64,000 nucleotides of DNA from Hydractinia symbiolongicarpus (Eukaryota > Cnidaria > Hydrozoa > Anthoathecata > Hydractiniidae). This document shows, one piece after another, positions 48,550 to 61,197 of this stretch. The DNA lies in NCBI RefSeq assembly GCF_029227915.1, contig NC_079885.1:9424001-9488000 (forward strand), read 5' to 3'. The stretch's first letter is position 1; every line of letters starts with the position of its first letter. Made by a program: the position numbers and the translations under genes. The notes below the pieces were generated by a model. The model made no database searches, had not been told where the DNA came from, and worked only from the letters and a program-made list of their open reading frames with translations.

Positions 48550-49587
48550 TAGCAATAATCTGAAAAAGTGCTGAACTTTGAAGAGGACTGGGGGAACAAA
48601 ATCATTATATATTCTAAAATTTTAAAATTCAATTTTTGATTATTATTGTAACTGTAAATCATAGCTAACTTAACATACATAAACTTCATTTCTCTATAGG
48701 AACAATTTTAAAAGAAAAATAATAATCCTGAAAATTGATGAACAATAAAAACAAAATAAGAACAACGGCAAGGCTGAAAATTTATCTATTTTCTCTTTTT
48801 CTCTGAAAAACAGCTTGGAAAATATCTTTAAAGGTGGCAGCAAATTTTTTTTACATAATCAGTTAGGAAAGTTTATTTTTAGACTACATATTCTTATTTT
48901 TTCTTTTATGACACATTGTCACGATTTTATAGCTATAAATCTTTCACCAAAAATATTCAGCCTCAACAATTCCTTTAAATTAAAATTCATAAATAATTAG
49001 CTTTAGTCTAAATTGTACAGAGGGAAATGATGGCGCTTTAAAAGGCGTCTTCATTATGCTACACTGCACGAGCTTTAACTTTCGATTATAAACTTTAAAA
49101 TAAAGTAATGTTCATTGGATAATAAAACAATTTGTTGCACTATTAGGATTCTTATTGGCTTAAAGATAATTAAAGATAATTAACTCCTTTTTTTTTGCGA
49201 ATAGACTGCGCGAGTATTTAATGTGCGTGGGATATTCTTTTCAAAATGTGCGAGAAAATTAGATTACGCGAAACTAACAAAAACGAATAAGGCGTGTTAA
49301 AATTTTGTACCGCCTTTTCCCACAGAATGATAAAAGTAAAGAGCGCAATACAAAATTACACTTTTAGCAGTATTCCGAAAGATATGTAATACATCGAGTT
49401 GTACAACCCGCAGAAGTTGGTCCTAACGTTAACGATTTCGTAAATGACCTTACAACAAAATAGTATTTTTTTCACGTAAAAATACCGGCACTAGAAGCCA
49501 CAGAATCTGCTGGAACGAATTTCGAAAACTCACGGGAAACAATTAAAACAAAAACAAACAAATCAAAACAGTTAAACTTTATCAAGA

Positions 49588-50383
49588 TTTATTAAATAAA
49601 TTTTTGGCAGAAAAAACAATAACGGTTTCGCTTTCTTTTCATCACACGCATTGAAAGATTACATCACTCACTCCCAGCACACAATCTAAAAGAAAAAGAA
49701 AACATTTTCATATAGTGAAGCTTCCAGTGCTTTTAAGGGATGGCCAAGTCAATGGAATTGAAAGCGCTGTTTTTCATCTCATAAATAATTAAGGCTAATT
49801 CGGAAAAGTATAAAAGAAAAAAACTAAACAATCCGGCAACTTTACTAATTTTATATGCAAAGTTCCAACCATACCAACAATTTCCAAATTTGACAAAATC
49901 ATTTTAAAAGTGTTTATTTCTTTAGAATTTGATTGATGCAAGGCCAAGGGAAATTAAATAAGTTTATTGTCCTATACCCATTCAAAAACACATGCTTCTC
50001 ATCATTCAGGTTTTTTTTCAACCAACATTAATGTAATCACCCAGAGGAACTTATAATGTCTCTTGTCTGTGTTTTAGAAGCTGAGTACACAAATACAAAA
50101 ATATTACAAGTGCTGAACTTTGGCAATCATATTTTGCAATTAGACCCTTTTAAAAACTATGCTGAATCATGTCAATTATTAAATTCAGCACTAATAGAAA
50201 AGCACCTTGGATAGGATTCTTTTTGGAGGAATAAAATGACTGACAAGTGGTTTATCGTGAATAAAATAGTAATTTTTACACAAATAATTTAAAAAATAAC
50301 GAACTTTTTTGTGTGGGTTGTTCTCAAACACACGTAGGCGGTGGACAAGAAACTGTGATGTAATTTCTTTTGGTCTATTATTT
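49588..50383 (-). CDS. possible 3' end of an unidentified minus-strand gene
   Basis: A strong acceptor (ttctttttcttttag) precedes 49685. Reading on gives IVCWE and a stop at 49668, with AATAAA at 49593-49588 about 75 nt later. Upstream at 50383 another acceptor (ttctcag) opens about 25 codons reading NNRPKEITSQFLVHRLRV, then FENNPHKK, followed by a weak donor (gttcgt). I do not recognise the protein and could not join further exons, so the terminal reading frame is also uncertain. It could be chance. Confidence 0.2.
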
Positions 50384-51736
50384 CTGAGAATATTCTAAAA
50401 TAAGAGGGTGTCAATAAGCTGCAAATATACAAGAAGAGGAATTCTTAAGTAATTTTTGTTAATTGGATTTACAAGAATTTGAGGTACCCTACAATGAGAA
50501 GTAAAGAACAGAAACGCTGTTCCGATGTCTGATGATGAGGATGGTCACATCTGGATAATATTTATTTTGTGATTTTAAGCTACCTAGCCAGTACCATGCC
50601 AGCACTCCAGGGCGCATTTGTTATTAAATAATTAAGTGATAAAGTACAAAAGCTAAATACATTGCTTTAATGTAGCTAGCTGCACAAAAGATTTTTTAAG
50701 GCATTCTGTCATTTAAATAAAAAAAAGCTAGGTAGTTATTTGGACCTCCCATAACAGTGAACATTCAAGACTTGAGTATATAGCTAGTTAGGTATGCAAG
50801 ACATTGCATGTTGGTACACATGTTTCCACAACAAACTGAAACCTATATTTCATAAATAAATTTCTGCACATATATATAAATAATTTTGTAGATTTTCAGT
50901 TTTCTTTTATGAAATAACAAAATTTGGGAAAGTATAGCCAGAAGTAATATTAACTTGAAGTGGGAAGACCTAAAGTCTTCAGGTTAAGACTTAGTAAAGC
51001 GTAAACTGTTTTACATGGAGGACACTTAGTGTAATGTGTTACAAATCCAGTGGAGCACTTATAGCATTAAGGGTATAATATATTTTTCATAAACCAACAT
51101 TCACACGACTTATGATAAAGATAAAGCCTATTGTTACTTCTGCAAAGCAAATACAGTTGTTTAGCATTTTTCATTTTGCATAAAAAGTTCCTGTGGATAT
51201 TCAAAAATTAATTGTGAGTGGCACCAGACTGGGCGATTAGAGCAAAGTAAACGTGTTGCAGATCCAGGTGTACAAAAAATAACTTTCTAACCACTTTGTA
51301 TTTATACGGCATAAAATTTAGATTATGTATTTAACACTGTGCTTTAGAAGCTCATTCCCACTTTCTCTGAGCTGGATAAGGTATTTAGTCCTAAACCTGG
51401 GACACATTTTATCTGTTTGAATTATTTTTAATCCTGAGAATCACTTAGAATGTTTTCGGTACACATGGCTTGTCAAAATTGATATGCTGTCAAAAAAAGT
51501 TTATCGGCGTCTCCAAAAATGGCCAAAATTAAGAACTCAGAAGCTATGATAGTAGTAAAAAAAATTTTTGGGTTCATTTCATCAAACTGGTCTAAAAACA
51601 TGTAATACTAAGTTTCAAGTCATTATTTCAATTTTTACTGAAGTAATAGGACTTTTACTTAGTATAGTTGCATAGTTTTTCATACCGCTGACACCAAAAT
51701 GACTGCAGGGACTAATCGGTTTGAAATTAATCTATA

Positions 51737-51855
51737 TTATAATACCCATATACATCTGTCTGTCACGCAAAATGGTAGCTTAGCTGTGCAATAGCAAGAA
51801 GCACGCAATGCAGTATAAAAAGGATGGGCGAACCGTGGATTTTCCTTGGGCTAAC
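51737..51855. repeat. interspersed repeat, copy of the 16376-16545 family
   Basis: Same order of motifs as the cotransporter-intron copy: ctgtctgtcacgcaaaatgg, cacgcaatgcagtataaaa, then gggcgaaccgtggattttcc. Confidence 0.7.
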
Positions 51856-53734
51856 AACACTAGTTTATAATATTTTAATAACAAACTTTTTCTCTTGATG
51901 TGTTTTTATTTTCCTGCAAAAGTTGTTGCACAACTCATGTATTAACATTAGGATAAGAACGAAAAAGTTACTGTGAGACATGGGTTTTAAACCTTAAAAA
52001 TTTCCAGCGAGAAATTTGAAAACTAATGAATGACAAAATCGCAAAAGTTTATCTTCAAATTTTAAATTTTTGTTAATGTAAAAGTAATCCACATGAAAAA
52101 AGTTTTGATGCTTTTTATGAAGAAATCTTCCATATTAGCCATATGGGGTAACTTGATGAACAATGCATTTTTCAGGTGTTCTCAAATATGTGTAGTATAA
52201 TCTTAAAAAATGTGATGTACTCTTTAAGTTTTGACTTTTAACCCAGCTCCTTTCATGCTTAGTCTAGCTAGCTATAGCGAAAAAGTTTAATATTTAAACT
52301 TGACCTATTTTACTGAGTATTAAGTAATAAATGCTAGTTTAATCCTAAATGTAACTATAGTAGATAAGCTACCTGTAAGAACAACATCAAACAACATCGA
52401 GGCTGTTTTCTTTGTAAACAAACCCATTGGTATTTTTGTAATAAGTACCAAATTTTATGTGTTCATTTCTTGCGCTTATTAGTGTAACCAAAGTGCCCTG
52501 TACGTAATCCTAAAAATTTATGTCATTGGCTCACTCTTTACGAATGACACAACGTAACAAAGGAAAACCATGCTTTGCTATTTCCCGTAACCTATACCGA
52601 GATTTGGTTGTGATATATATCAGAATTAATTGTCTTTAAAACTGAATTTAGCCTCGTTCTCAGAAAAGAATCTGTCAAAACAAGGATTTAAGCTTTAGCC
52701 CGGACAAGTTTTAGGCGTCCAGGCTCTGGGCTGTCTCTATCTATCTATCTCTCTATCTTCCCAGGCGATATTAAAGATTCCGCCTTCGCCGGCGGAAATC
52801 AATAAAGTGAACTTAGTGATAGCCATCTATCTTTCTGTCAGTCAATTAGCCAAAATGGTGGTTGCGAGTGGCGGGCGAATCTTCTTGAATTGTTCCGGGT
52901 TTTGCGACCAATATTTGAACTTGTTGTGAAGGAGTGTGGATATCAATCTGTAGACACTGCAAGTTTACGAAACAGTGTTGTTAAAACAGTGTTATTAAAC
53001 AGTAGGGCTGCGTCAATAAATGCTTATGAATCAATCGAAAGTAAATACTTTAACATTTTACGCATCACTGGCTTTCTTCTTTTTTTAAAACTACTCAATA
53101 ATGGTAATGTTAAAATATTTTTTTTCAAAAGCGTGTAAAATATTTCCACCTGTCGCTCTATACTATTTCAAATTGTGATTCTTCTTGTTTCCTTCTTTTA
53201 TATCGAATTTATATGGAGGCGTGAATGAACTTTTTTGATATTTCCAGACCAAAAAAAGGAGTTTGTATAACAGTTCAATAATTTATTAGACAACAAGAAA
53301 AATTGTTTTAAATAAAATAAATAAAACAGTATGTTTTAATTTATGAATTTTTATGTATTTTTATTAGATTTACATTTTCGTAGGGACCAGAACATTTTAA
53401 CGCCTTTCCAAATTTCGTGTTTAAATTTCATGTCTTTAACTGATTTTTTTCCCTCCTAATTTTTGCTTCATTAATAATGCAATAAACAAGAAGTATTTAA
53501 TTAATCCAAAAAAATTTTACGTCTTCTTTTTGACATTGCCTTAATCAACAAGAAACATTGAAAATTGCCCAAAGTTAGTTTATTTAGCAGAATGCTTTTT
53601 TTTAGTAATGAAATTGTAGAGGCTTTCGTCCACTAGTAGTTCTCAAGAATTCTCAGGTCAACTAAATCTTCTACTCACCGCCATAACAGTTAAAATAGGA
53701 CACCTGTGTGAATTAAAAACACTTTTTAAATGCA

Positions 53735-53867
53735 AAGGCGGATTTTAACTTAAGTAAAAATGGTAGAATCGACGTCAACGATCGATTCCAAAAGTATTAC
53801 CGCCTTCTAAAGTTTGCCGATTGCCGTCAATTGATTTAACTATTTTTATTACATGGTAGACCGCCTA
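53735..53867. mobile_element. short MITE, relative of 19254-19681
   Basis: Starts aaggcggattttaac and ends accgcct. The internal aaaaatggtagaatcgacgt matches the right arm of the larger element in reverse complement. Confidence 0.55.
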
Positions 53868-54545
53868 AACAATGTGAACCGTTGCAATTAATTCAGGCAA
53901 AACTAGTAAAGATAAACTATTTTAGTTGTGGCAGATTTATGTTGTCGGTTTATTTGTTCAGTATTTAGATTATTGCTAAAGGTTTATCATTTCTTAAACA
54001 TGAAATTTTAGCAGGCGACGTCTCAGGAGATCTTTTCAGAATTGGCGTTTAAATAATCAGTGGGTTTTGCTTCATATTTCTGAGTACTTTTTCTTTTGAA
54101 TTAAATTATATTTTTAATAAAATTTTAGCTGCATTAATAAGATTGCGTATTTCATTATACCAAAAATTTCTCTCAAACAATTAATATTAATAATAAAATT
54201 AAGCTTAACATAAAAGTTCTAAAAAAAGAAGGCAAGTCTCGCAATAAAAATATTTCGCCAGGTGAACTTTTTTGTTGCTTGAAAAAAACAGAAAATAGAT
54301 TTACATGATTTGAATGAAAAAGGAGCTACACGATTTTGATGGCAAATATCAAGAATACATTAAATTCCAAATTCACTATTTCACAGACGTGTTGACACTA
54401 CCATACCTCTGATGGTCTGTTTTCAGTTTTCTGTTTTCAGTTTTGAAATTATTACAATTGCAAGTAACTACATCAATTATCACTTTTATCAAAATTGGTC
54501 GATGTGTTGTCTGCATTTTGTTAGCCAGTGAGAGCACATTTTACT

Positions 54546-55475
54546 ATGATGTGGTTTGTGTTATTCTTAAGTCATGCAGTCCCCTTATGTTTACACATGA
54601 TTGGAATTTACCTGCTCTATCGACATTGCATTCGCATTTCTAACAGCCAAAAAACATTCTTAGTGCACTTGAGCTTTTCTGAGATTATTGTGTGTGCAAC
54701 AGGAGCTGTATGGCATCCATTACCATTTATGTATGAGCAAAAGTTGTCATATCAAATCGCGTTAGTCTTTCATTTCAATGCAACGTTACCATATTACCTG
54801 ATAATGATATTTTTAACAGTTGATCGTTTTTTCCAGATTTATTTACATTTGACTTATCCGTTATACTGGTCTTCAAAACATACAAAGATCTTATTAGGAT
54901 GTGTATGGATGGTAACAATCGCAATCTTGATAGTTTCTGTCGTCTTTCAGGTTACCTATGGTACGATTGCATACAGAGAAATATGGAATGTCTACCTGTC
55001 CTTCATGTTTCCACTGTTTAATTTGATATTTCTACTTGTGGCATTGCCGTCTTATGTCTATATTATTCACTCAATAAGAATGTCCAAACGCAGGACTAAT
55101 TCCACATTGTCAGCTCAATGTGATAGCAAATATGGTATTTCACTGAACAAGACAGTCTGCAACGCAGATAAGAATAGGCCTTCTTACGTAATTCCAGGTA
55201 AAAGTATGGATCGGCAAAGGAAAACTTCAGATATTGTTGTGCCTTTACTGCTGCCTAGTTTGCTGGTCGTTACGTTCCTAATATTTGTTTTAGTTCCAGA
55301 TCTCGTGAATTTTTTCATGCACAAAGACATAATTGCTGAAAGAAAAGCTTTAATTGACAACTGCACTATACTCTATGGTTTAGGTTTTGCATCGGATGCT
55401 ATTATCTATATTTTGTTATCAACTACTCCAGGAAGAAAAATATTGATGCGTTTCAAAAAAAAAGGAAATAAATGA
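54546..55475 (+). CDS. intronless rhodopsin-like GPCR, copy 2
   Basis: Seven-helix receptor of 309 aa in one exon; ligand unknown. The start is the first of two adjacent ATGs (54546 and 54549), chosen because copy 3 starts identically; an in-frame GTG at 54528 is the only upstream alternative. TM1 is near VPLCLHMIGIYLLYRHC. DRF (93-95) replaces DRY, SDAIIY replaces NPxxY, and the TM2 Asp site is Glu. From residue 1 to about 180 it is nearly identical to copy 3 at protein and nucleotide level. From loop 3 onward (RMSKRRTNS...) the two differ freely, then share a conserved TM6-TM7. Confidence 0.87.
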   Translation: MMWFVLFLSHAVPLCLHMIGIYLLYRHCIRISNSQKTFLVHLSFSEIIVCATGAVWHPLPFMYEQKLSYQIALVFHFNATLPYYLIMIFLTVDRFFQIYLHLTYPLYWSSKHTKILLGCVWMVTIAILIVSVVFQVTYGTIAYREIWNVYLSFMFPLFNLIFLLVALPSYVYIIHSIRMSKRRTNSTLSAQCDSKYGISLNKTVCNADKNRPSYVIPGKSMDRQRKTSDIVVPLLLPSLLVVTFLIFVLVPDLVNFFMHKDIIAERKALIDNCTILYGLGFASDAIIYILLSTTPGRKILMRFKKKGNK

Positions 55476-57910
55476 CTTGTGAAAAGAGGATATACTGTAT
55501 TTAGCTAAATAAGGGTCCCGAATAAAATTGCGCCTTTACTTTGTTCTTACTGATTAATAATGATAAATTTTTATCACTTTGTGTCAAAATACATAATTTC
55601 TTTTTGACATACAGCTTCATCGTGCGATCCCATCCACAATTCGCAATGAGTGACATTCATTCATTTCTATTTTAGCAAGCGCTCCTTGGCAAATATATAT
55701 TGTTATATTTGTTCGTAAAAAATACTTATTAATTACAAACGACTTTATTTGGCTCTTTTAAACTACTACTACTTATCACTTCAGTAATGGAAACACTGTT
55801 ACCAATGTGGGTCCTGTGTTCGGAATGTATACATTAAGTATACACCGGCAATACCTACCCAAATTCCCTCACATGGCATGGGTTGACCCGTAGCTGTGGT
55901 AAAGGCACTTCCTAACATGCCTGCGCTGTAGACCAAACCACGGACCTTGTAATAACGAAGCGAAATCCATAACCACAAAGCCACGCGCCACTACATGAAG
56001 ACGCAGTTTGGGTTTATTATGAAAAGAGTGGACGTGGTTTTATGAAATTGCATTGAAACTTCTCTGAAGCGTATAAATGAGGGACAAATAATTATATATG
56101 TTCTAGGGTTGTGACTGTAAAAATTGGACCCCAAGTGCTTCATAAACAAACCACACGGAAAAATCAATGAACTATCCTTCTAGAAAATGTCCACTTTGGA
56201 CAGGTTCCACTGGAAATTATCCACAGCATTTTCTACTACAACGTGCCTTTTTGTACATTAAAAGCATTTATTGGAGTTGTGAAGTATACACGAAAAGATA
56301 TATCAACGTGCGATATAAAACGTAACAAGCACAAAGTTCTCGCTTCTCCTTGAAAGTAACCGTTTAAGGAAACCGGAAAAAATGACCTTCCTGATCTGCG
56401 TTTTTTTTATCTTCCCATCCACTTCTGTCTTACTTACTTATCATTTCGCTTGCTATATCAGATTATTTTGCACAGAGTCTTTTTGATTCTGTGTACTGAA
56501 ATTTTGCAGCAATAAATTGGAGAACCTTATTAGCCTTAAAGTAATCGTCAAAAATTTTGACAAGCTATTTTTTTGTCGACTATTTAAAAGTTTGTCAACT
56601 ATTTAAAAGTTCGTCAAAGCTAATATGTTGACATCGGTTACATTGGCTAATATGAGCTACGTGCTTTTTGCCATCCAAACTGAAAACAAAAATTAAAGAA
56701 GGTCCGTATCCGGAGTCATTCCAAATAATTTTAATCCCATCAAAACTTTGTCACTTAACGCAAATTTTGTTTGACTTCATTATCTGCATTAAATATTTGA
56801 TACTACTACTAAAATCTTCTACCAAAATCTTCACTAGAGGCCTTTTCACCGAGGCTCACAACAGCGCAAAACTCACGAGTTTTCTTTTGTGAGCTCGTGA
56901 ACATTTTGGGAAATGAAGATATTTTGTTCAAGTGCCCACGCGCTAACATAGAAGTTCGTCCGTCTTTGCCACTACAGCGGAGAAATGCAGTCAAATGGAA
57001 ACGACCCTAACTAATCAAACCTTAGTAATTACTAGAAGGCACAACTGGGAGGGACGAAAACGGCTTGAAATACCCTTGCTTTTGTTTTTACTTCATTTAG
57101 TTCTTATAACAAATGATCAAAAGTTATGCCGCGGCTAAACTATGGTTCAAAAATATCTAATTCACCCTGTGTTGGGCAATTATACAGTCATGTTTTTGGC
57201 AATGTTTTTGCATGGATTAGTAACTATAAAAGGCCCTCCTATGCCCCAAAATTTGCACCTTTCTTTGTAGTCGGAGCAATATTGGGCATTTAATTCAATT
57301 ATATAAGATCCTTAGTTTAAGAGGGTGACATCTCATTTTAATGTTTTTCCTGACCGTTTAATTTTGTTGCGTCGCAGGTACAGAGGGGAGGATCAGTGAA
57401 AAAATATTTTACTTCTAATTGCACATGCTTTGTTTTTTAACAACTAGTAAATTCGTTTTCCTAGCCTTTTCAGCCTTATTTTCTTCTTATCGAATTTCTT
57501 TTCTAAAGCAGTTCTTAAACTCAGTTCTTCACAATTTGTGTGTATATTCGGGAAAATTGGGTGCTTTTGTATGGCGCTGGTGAAGCCCTATATGCTGTAT
57601 ATTGTTTGAAAGATTGCGTCAATAAGAATGTAATATTACTGTTGTTACTGTAAAACGAATAATCACAAACACAATTATAAGTTATGAGAAAATTGAAAGA
57701 GATTTTACATCGTGGGTTGTTCTAATTTTATGGCAAAATTTAGAAACCGGCTGATCTTAGCTTGAAAACAATGACTTCAGCCTGAGATTATTCTCATTTT
57801 GTTTTTGTTTTTTGACAAATTTTCAGGGCTTTGTTCTCCTATGAATCTTTTATGAATCTCACAACCTTTATTCATCTAAATCCAGTTTACATAATCTTGA
57901 AGGAATGTTT
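55476..57910. other. interval between GPCR copies 2 and 3
   Basis: Apart from the small minus-strand frame at 55799-55984, no gene is recognised. The stretch 56800-57010 is less AT-rich and ends caaatggaaacgaccctaac; it looks like a repeat, and a 61-codon frame across it on the minus strand is not a known protein. Confidence 0.35.
55799..55996 (-). CDS. small unidentified membrane-protein-like exon
   Basis: Preceded by tgtag (acceptor-like, just right of 55996), the frame reads WRVALWLWISLRYYKVRG and ends LMYTFRTQDPHW with a stop. It has two hydrophobic stretches, and its base composition is clearly richer in G+C than its surroundings, both signs of real coding sequence. It would be the C-terminal exon of a minus-strand gene or a degenerate fragment. 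I do not recognise the family. No promoter, poly(A) signal or partner exon was identified. Confidence 0.3.
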
Positions 57911-58840
57911 TTATATGTTCTTTGTGAAACGGTTTAATATCTTTCTTCCAGGTTTTGTTGACAAAAAAATATAGATAACAGCATCCGATGCAAAACCCAA
58001 ACCATAGAATATAGTGCAAATATCAATTATAGCTTTTCTCTCTCTAATTATGTCTTTATGCATGAAAAAGTTCACAAGATCTGGAATTAAAACAAAAATT
58101 ATAAACGTAACGACCAGAAAGGTCGATAGCAGTAAAGGCACAACAATATCTGAAGTTTTCCTTTGTCGATCTAAACTCCTTACTGAGATGACGTAAGAAG
58201 ATTCATTCGTATTAGCATTAAAACCACATTCAGTCTTGTTCTGTGAAATATCACATTTTTTTTCACGTTGAGCTGATGATATTGACTTAACTCTGCGGCT
58301 GGATTTTTTTAATAAGTGTATTATACAGACATAAGACGGCAATGCCACAAGTAGAAACATCAAATTAAACAGTGGAAACATGAAGGACAGGTAGACATTC
58401 CATATTTCTCTGTATGCAATCGTACCATAGGTAACCTGAAAGACGACAGAAACTATCGAGATTGCCATTGTTACCATCCACACACATCCTAATAAGAACT
58501 TTGTATGTTTTGAAGAACAGTATAACGGATAAGTCAAATGTAAATAAATTTGAAAAAAACGATCAACTGTTAAAAAAATCATTATCAGGTAATATGGTAG
58601 CGTTGCATTGAAATGAAAGACTAACGCGATTTGATATGACAACTTTTGCTCATACATGAATGGTAATGGATGCCATACAGCTCCTGTTGCACACACAATA
58701 ATCTCAGAAAAGCTTAAGTGCACTAAGAATGTTTTTTGACTGTTAGAAATGCGAATGCAATGTCGATAGAGCAGGTAAATTCCAATCATGTGTAAACATA
58801 AGGGGACTGCATGACTTAATAATAATACAAACCACATCAT
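57911..58840 (-). CDS. intronless rhodopsin-like GPCR, copy 3
   Basis: 309 aa in one exon, inverted relative to copy 2 and of identical length. It has the same motif set (DRF at 93-95, SDAVIY in TM7, helix 8 KPGRKILNRF). Differences from copy 2 are sparse up to about residue 180 (for example Cys for Trp in PLYCSSKH, and MAISIVS for IAILIVS), then dense in loop 3 (LLKKSSRRVKS). The open frame is intact, so both copies look functional. Ligand unknown. Confidence 0.87.
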   Translation of the reverse strand: MMWFVLLLSHAVPLCLHMIGIYLLYRHCIRISNSQKTFLVHLSFSEIIVCATGAVWHPLPFMYEQKLSYQIALVFHFNATLPYYLIMIFLTVDRFFQIYLHLTYPLYCSSKHTKFLLGCVWMVTMAISIVSVVFQVTYGTIAYREIWNVYLSFMFPLFNLMFLLVALPSYVCIIHLLKKSSRRVKSISSAQREKKCDISQNKTECGFNANTNESSYVISVRSLDRQRKTSDIVVPLLLSTFLVVTFIIFVLIPDLVNFFMHKDIIRERKAIIDICTIFYGLGFASDAVIYIFLSTKPGRKILNRFTKNI

Positions 58841-59509
58841 AGTGCACTGTGATAATTGGAAGTCGAAGTCTAAGAAAATGTTATTAAGCAGTGTCTACGC
58901 ATCAGAATGGATTTGACATTTCACGTATGCTTCATATTCACTATTTCAGTTGTTTGCTTTAGGATCTTAAACCTACCTTTTCATTTAAGTTGTACAAATT
59001 TCCCCTTTCTGTTTCCACATTTTAACAAAACAAGCTCACCTGGCGAGATACTTTGAGTTCCTGTTTGATCTTATCTTTAGATCTTTTATCATCAACTTTA
59101 AAAGTGTTTTTTTGAGAATTTTTATTTAATTTTTTTTACTCCAATATAAAAATATAAAAACTTCTATAATTCAAACAAACATTAATGTTTAATTTGAAAG
59201 GCTTTTTTTTGTAATAAATCGTAGAAAAACGTAATTCGTCTTAACGACGCACGACATCTTTATAGCGACAAATAAAATCGTATATTTTTACTGGCTTCGT
59301 AATGACTGTTTGCTCGTCGTAAACCAGTCCCAATTTATATGAATAACCTATCATTAATTTTTCGTGACCTCGGCGTGCCTACAAAAACACGTAAATCGAT
59401 TAGAGCTACGGTTGCAACAGCCATTTTAGATGTTGTGATGTTGAGCTTTGTCGGTGTATTTTTGTTGACTTCTTGTCTTTTAAACGCCTTTTTATGTTTG
59501 TAATACAGT

Positions 59510-59640
59510 ACACACCATTAATTCGAATGCCGCTTAATTCGAACATCGGTCCCCTCAGTTTGATCTCATAAATTCTTATATTTTGTGCTGCTTGATTCGA
59601 ACTCTGTTAATTCGAAAATTTTGCTAAATCGGAAAATTTT
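59510..59640. mobile_element. pogo/Tigger-like terminal fragment
   Basis: After a TA the sequence reads cagtacacaccattaattcg, then gccgcttaattcgaac and ctgttaattcgaaaa. The recurring ttaattcgaa next to a CAGT terminus suggests the end of a TA-inserting pogo-group element. No transposase is visible. Confidence 0.4.
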
Positions 59641-60469
59641 CTGGTCGCCAGGAGCGAATCTATTTTTTTCCGGTTAGGCAAGATTTGATAGAGTTTTTGG
59701 CGAAGTAAGATCAATGGTTGTGGTGTTTTAAGCGTGCGTTTTGTGTTTTTGCTTTAAAAAAGGAGCTAAAATCTTATGAAAAATTCTTCCTGGATTAGAA
59801 ACTAAAAGTTTCCTTATGGGGCAATAATCAAAAGTGTACACTTGATAAAAAAAACGCCGTGGTTTTAGCACTTGTATTTTCGTTGAAGCTTGTGAATGGA
59901 AAACATTTTTTTAGTAATTCAGAATGAAACAGGGTTACAACAATACAACACTGGCATTAGGTATCATCATCTGAGCATCTTTTTTACGTTTTACGAATCT
60001 CAGACGAGTACAAATATTCGGAGGGTTACAAATTCAGGTAGTTGGGGAGTTACTTCATTTCAAAATATACAATAATTCTAATAGCTGACAATACAACAAA
60101 AAAATTAATTATATTACAAGACGATTTTGAGAATTGATACAGCCAACAATAGTGCAATGTAGAAATAATGTTATGGAGAATTACGGCCACTGGTAAAAAC
60201 AACCTGTAAATAAATCGGTAAAATAAAAGTAGCATATTCAAGAATGAAAGCTTTCCAGTTAGACCTACAGCGTAAGATAGCAACACATAAAAAACGTCTA
60301 CAGAAAGTACATAGTAATCACCTCTGTATGAAGTTAAGACAGTTTAACATTAAGAAGCTTACTGGTGTAGTTTTGCACCAATTTTTCTTAAGCATTGATT
60401 ATAATATTATCCAGTTCCCCACAATGGTGAAGTAGTTTATTAACACAGTTTATAAAACAACATTTAACA

Positions 60470-60662
60470 TGTCTGTATATTATTTACCCTTACGTCTTCC
60501 TGTTTAAGAAAATACTTCGATACTGTAATATCAATAGGAAGGTTTTAGTAACTATGTTAATTTTTAAGATTCTCACATAAAAAGCGAAATATATACCAAC
60601 TAGTTGATAAGGCTCGTGGAAAAACCCACTTAGGCAAAAGAACAATGGACAAGAGGTTGTTT
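60470..60662. repeat. 193-bp interspersed repeat, copy 1
   Basis: From tgtctgtatattatttaccc to aacaatggacaagaggttgt. About 93-95% identical by eye to 61956-62149. It contains ctcgtggaaaaacccac, related to the gtggattttt motif of the other repeat family. Confidence 0.85.
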
Positions 60663-61117
60663 TAGGTGTTTTGCTGACATCAGCACTGTAATGGCTTCAT
60701 TAAGTTAAATTAAGACATTGACATTAAAATAGTAATATTGATGTCATGCCGTAACGTTAGATGATTTAACATTTAAGACTAATTTTTTCCGGCTACATCA
60801 AAGGAAAATGAACCCATCTACTTTGGTTGGTACACACACACAGACAGACACACTCTCAGGATTATTATAGAGATCCCACTCTTATGTATAAGTTAACATG
60901 AACTCATAAGAGTCACTATTTAAAAGTTCCAACAAAGTCAAAGTTCTTAGGGCACCCACAAATCAAAAGTGTAAGCTAAACATTAATTTGACGTAGGGAT
61001 GAGGTACAATCCTTTGACGTTTAAGTATATCTTATACTGTAAACCCCGATTTCTTGGAGAACAGAAAGTATTTTGAACTTATTGAAGATATTATTTCGGT
61101 TTGTTCAGTATTCATAT

Positions 61118-61197
61118 TACTGTGGAAAGTTTATCATTTCTTGAACATAATAGTTTAGTAGGCGACGTTTCGAGAGATGCTTCTCCCATCATCGGGC
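61118..61197 (-). repeat. Penelope-associated terminal repeat fragment with hammerhead-like motif
   Basis: Matches 31890-31967 closely (actgtggaaagtttatcatt, then aggcgacgtttcg, cttctcccatcatcgggc). No coding sequence is attached. On the minus strand it reads cccgatgatgggagaagcat, then ctctcgaaacgtcgcc. Confidence 0.75.

Larger units (their letters stand above)
48550..54545. other. 6-kb interval between GPCR copies 1 and 2
   Basis: Mostly unexplained AT-rich sequence. Noted contents: a possible minus-strand gene end near 49590-50385 (listed separately), an interspersed repeat copy (51737-51855), a (CTAT)n stretch at 52735-52755, a GC hairpin ttccgcc/ggcggaa near 52779-52798, and a short MITE (53735-53867). 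A relic of the Penelope-associated motif lies at 53985-54035. Confidence 0.4.

Noticed and set aside
52890-53138. 82-aa frame resembling a conserved protein
   Set aside because: No ATG at its start, no recognisable motif and no splice context; insufficient to call a gene.
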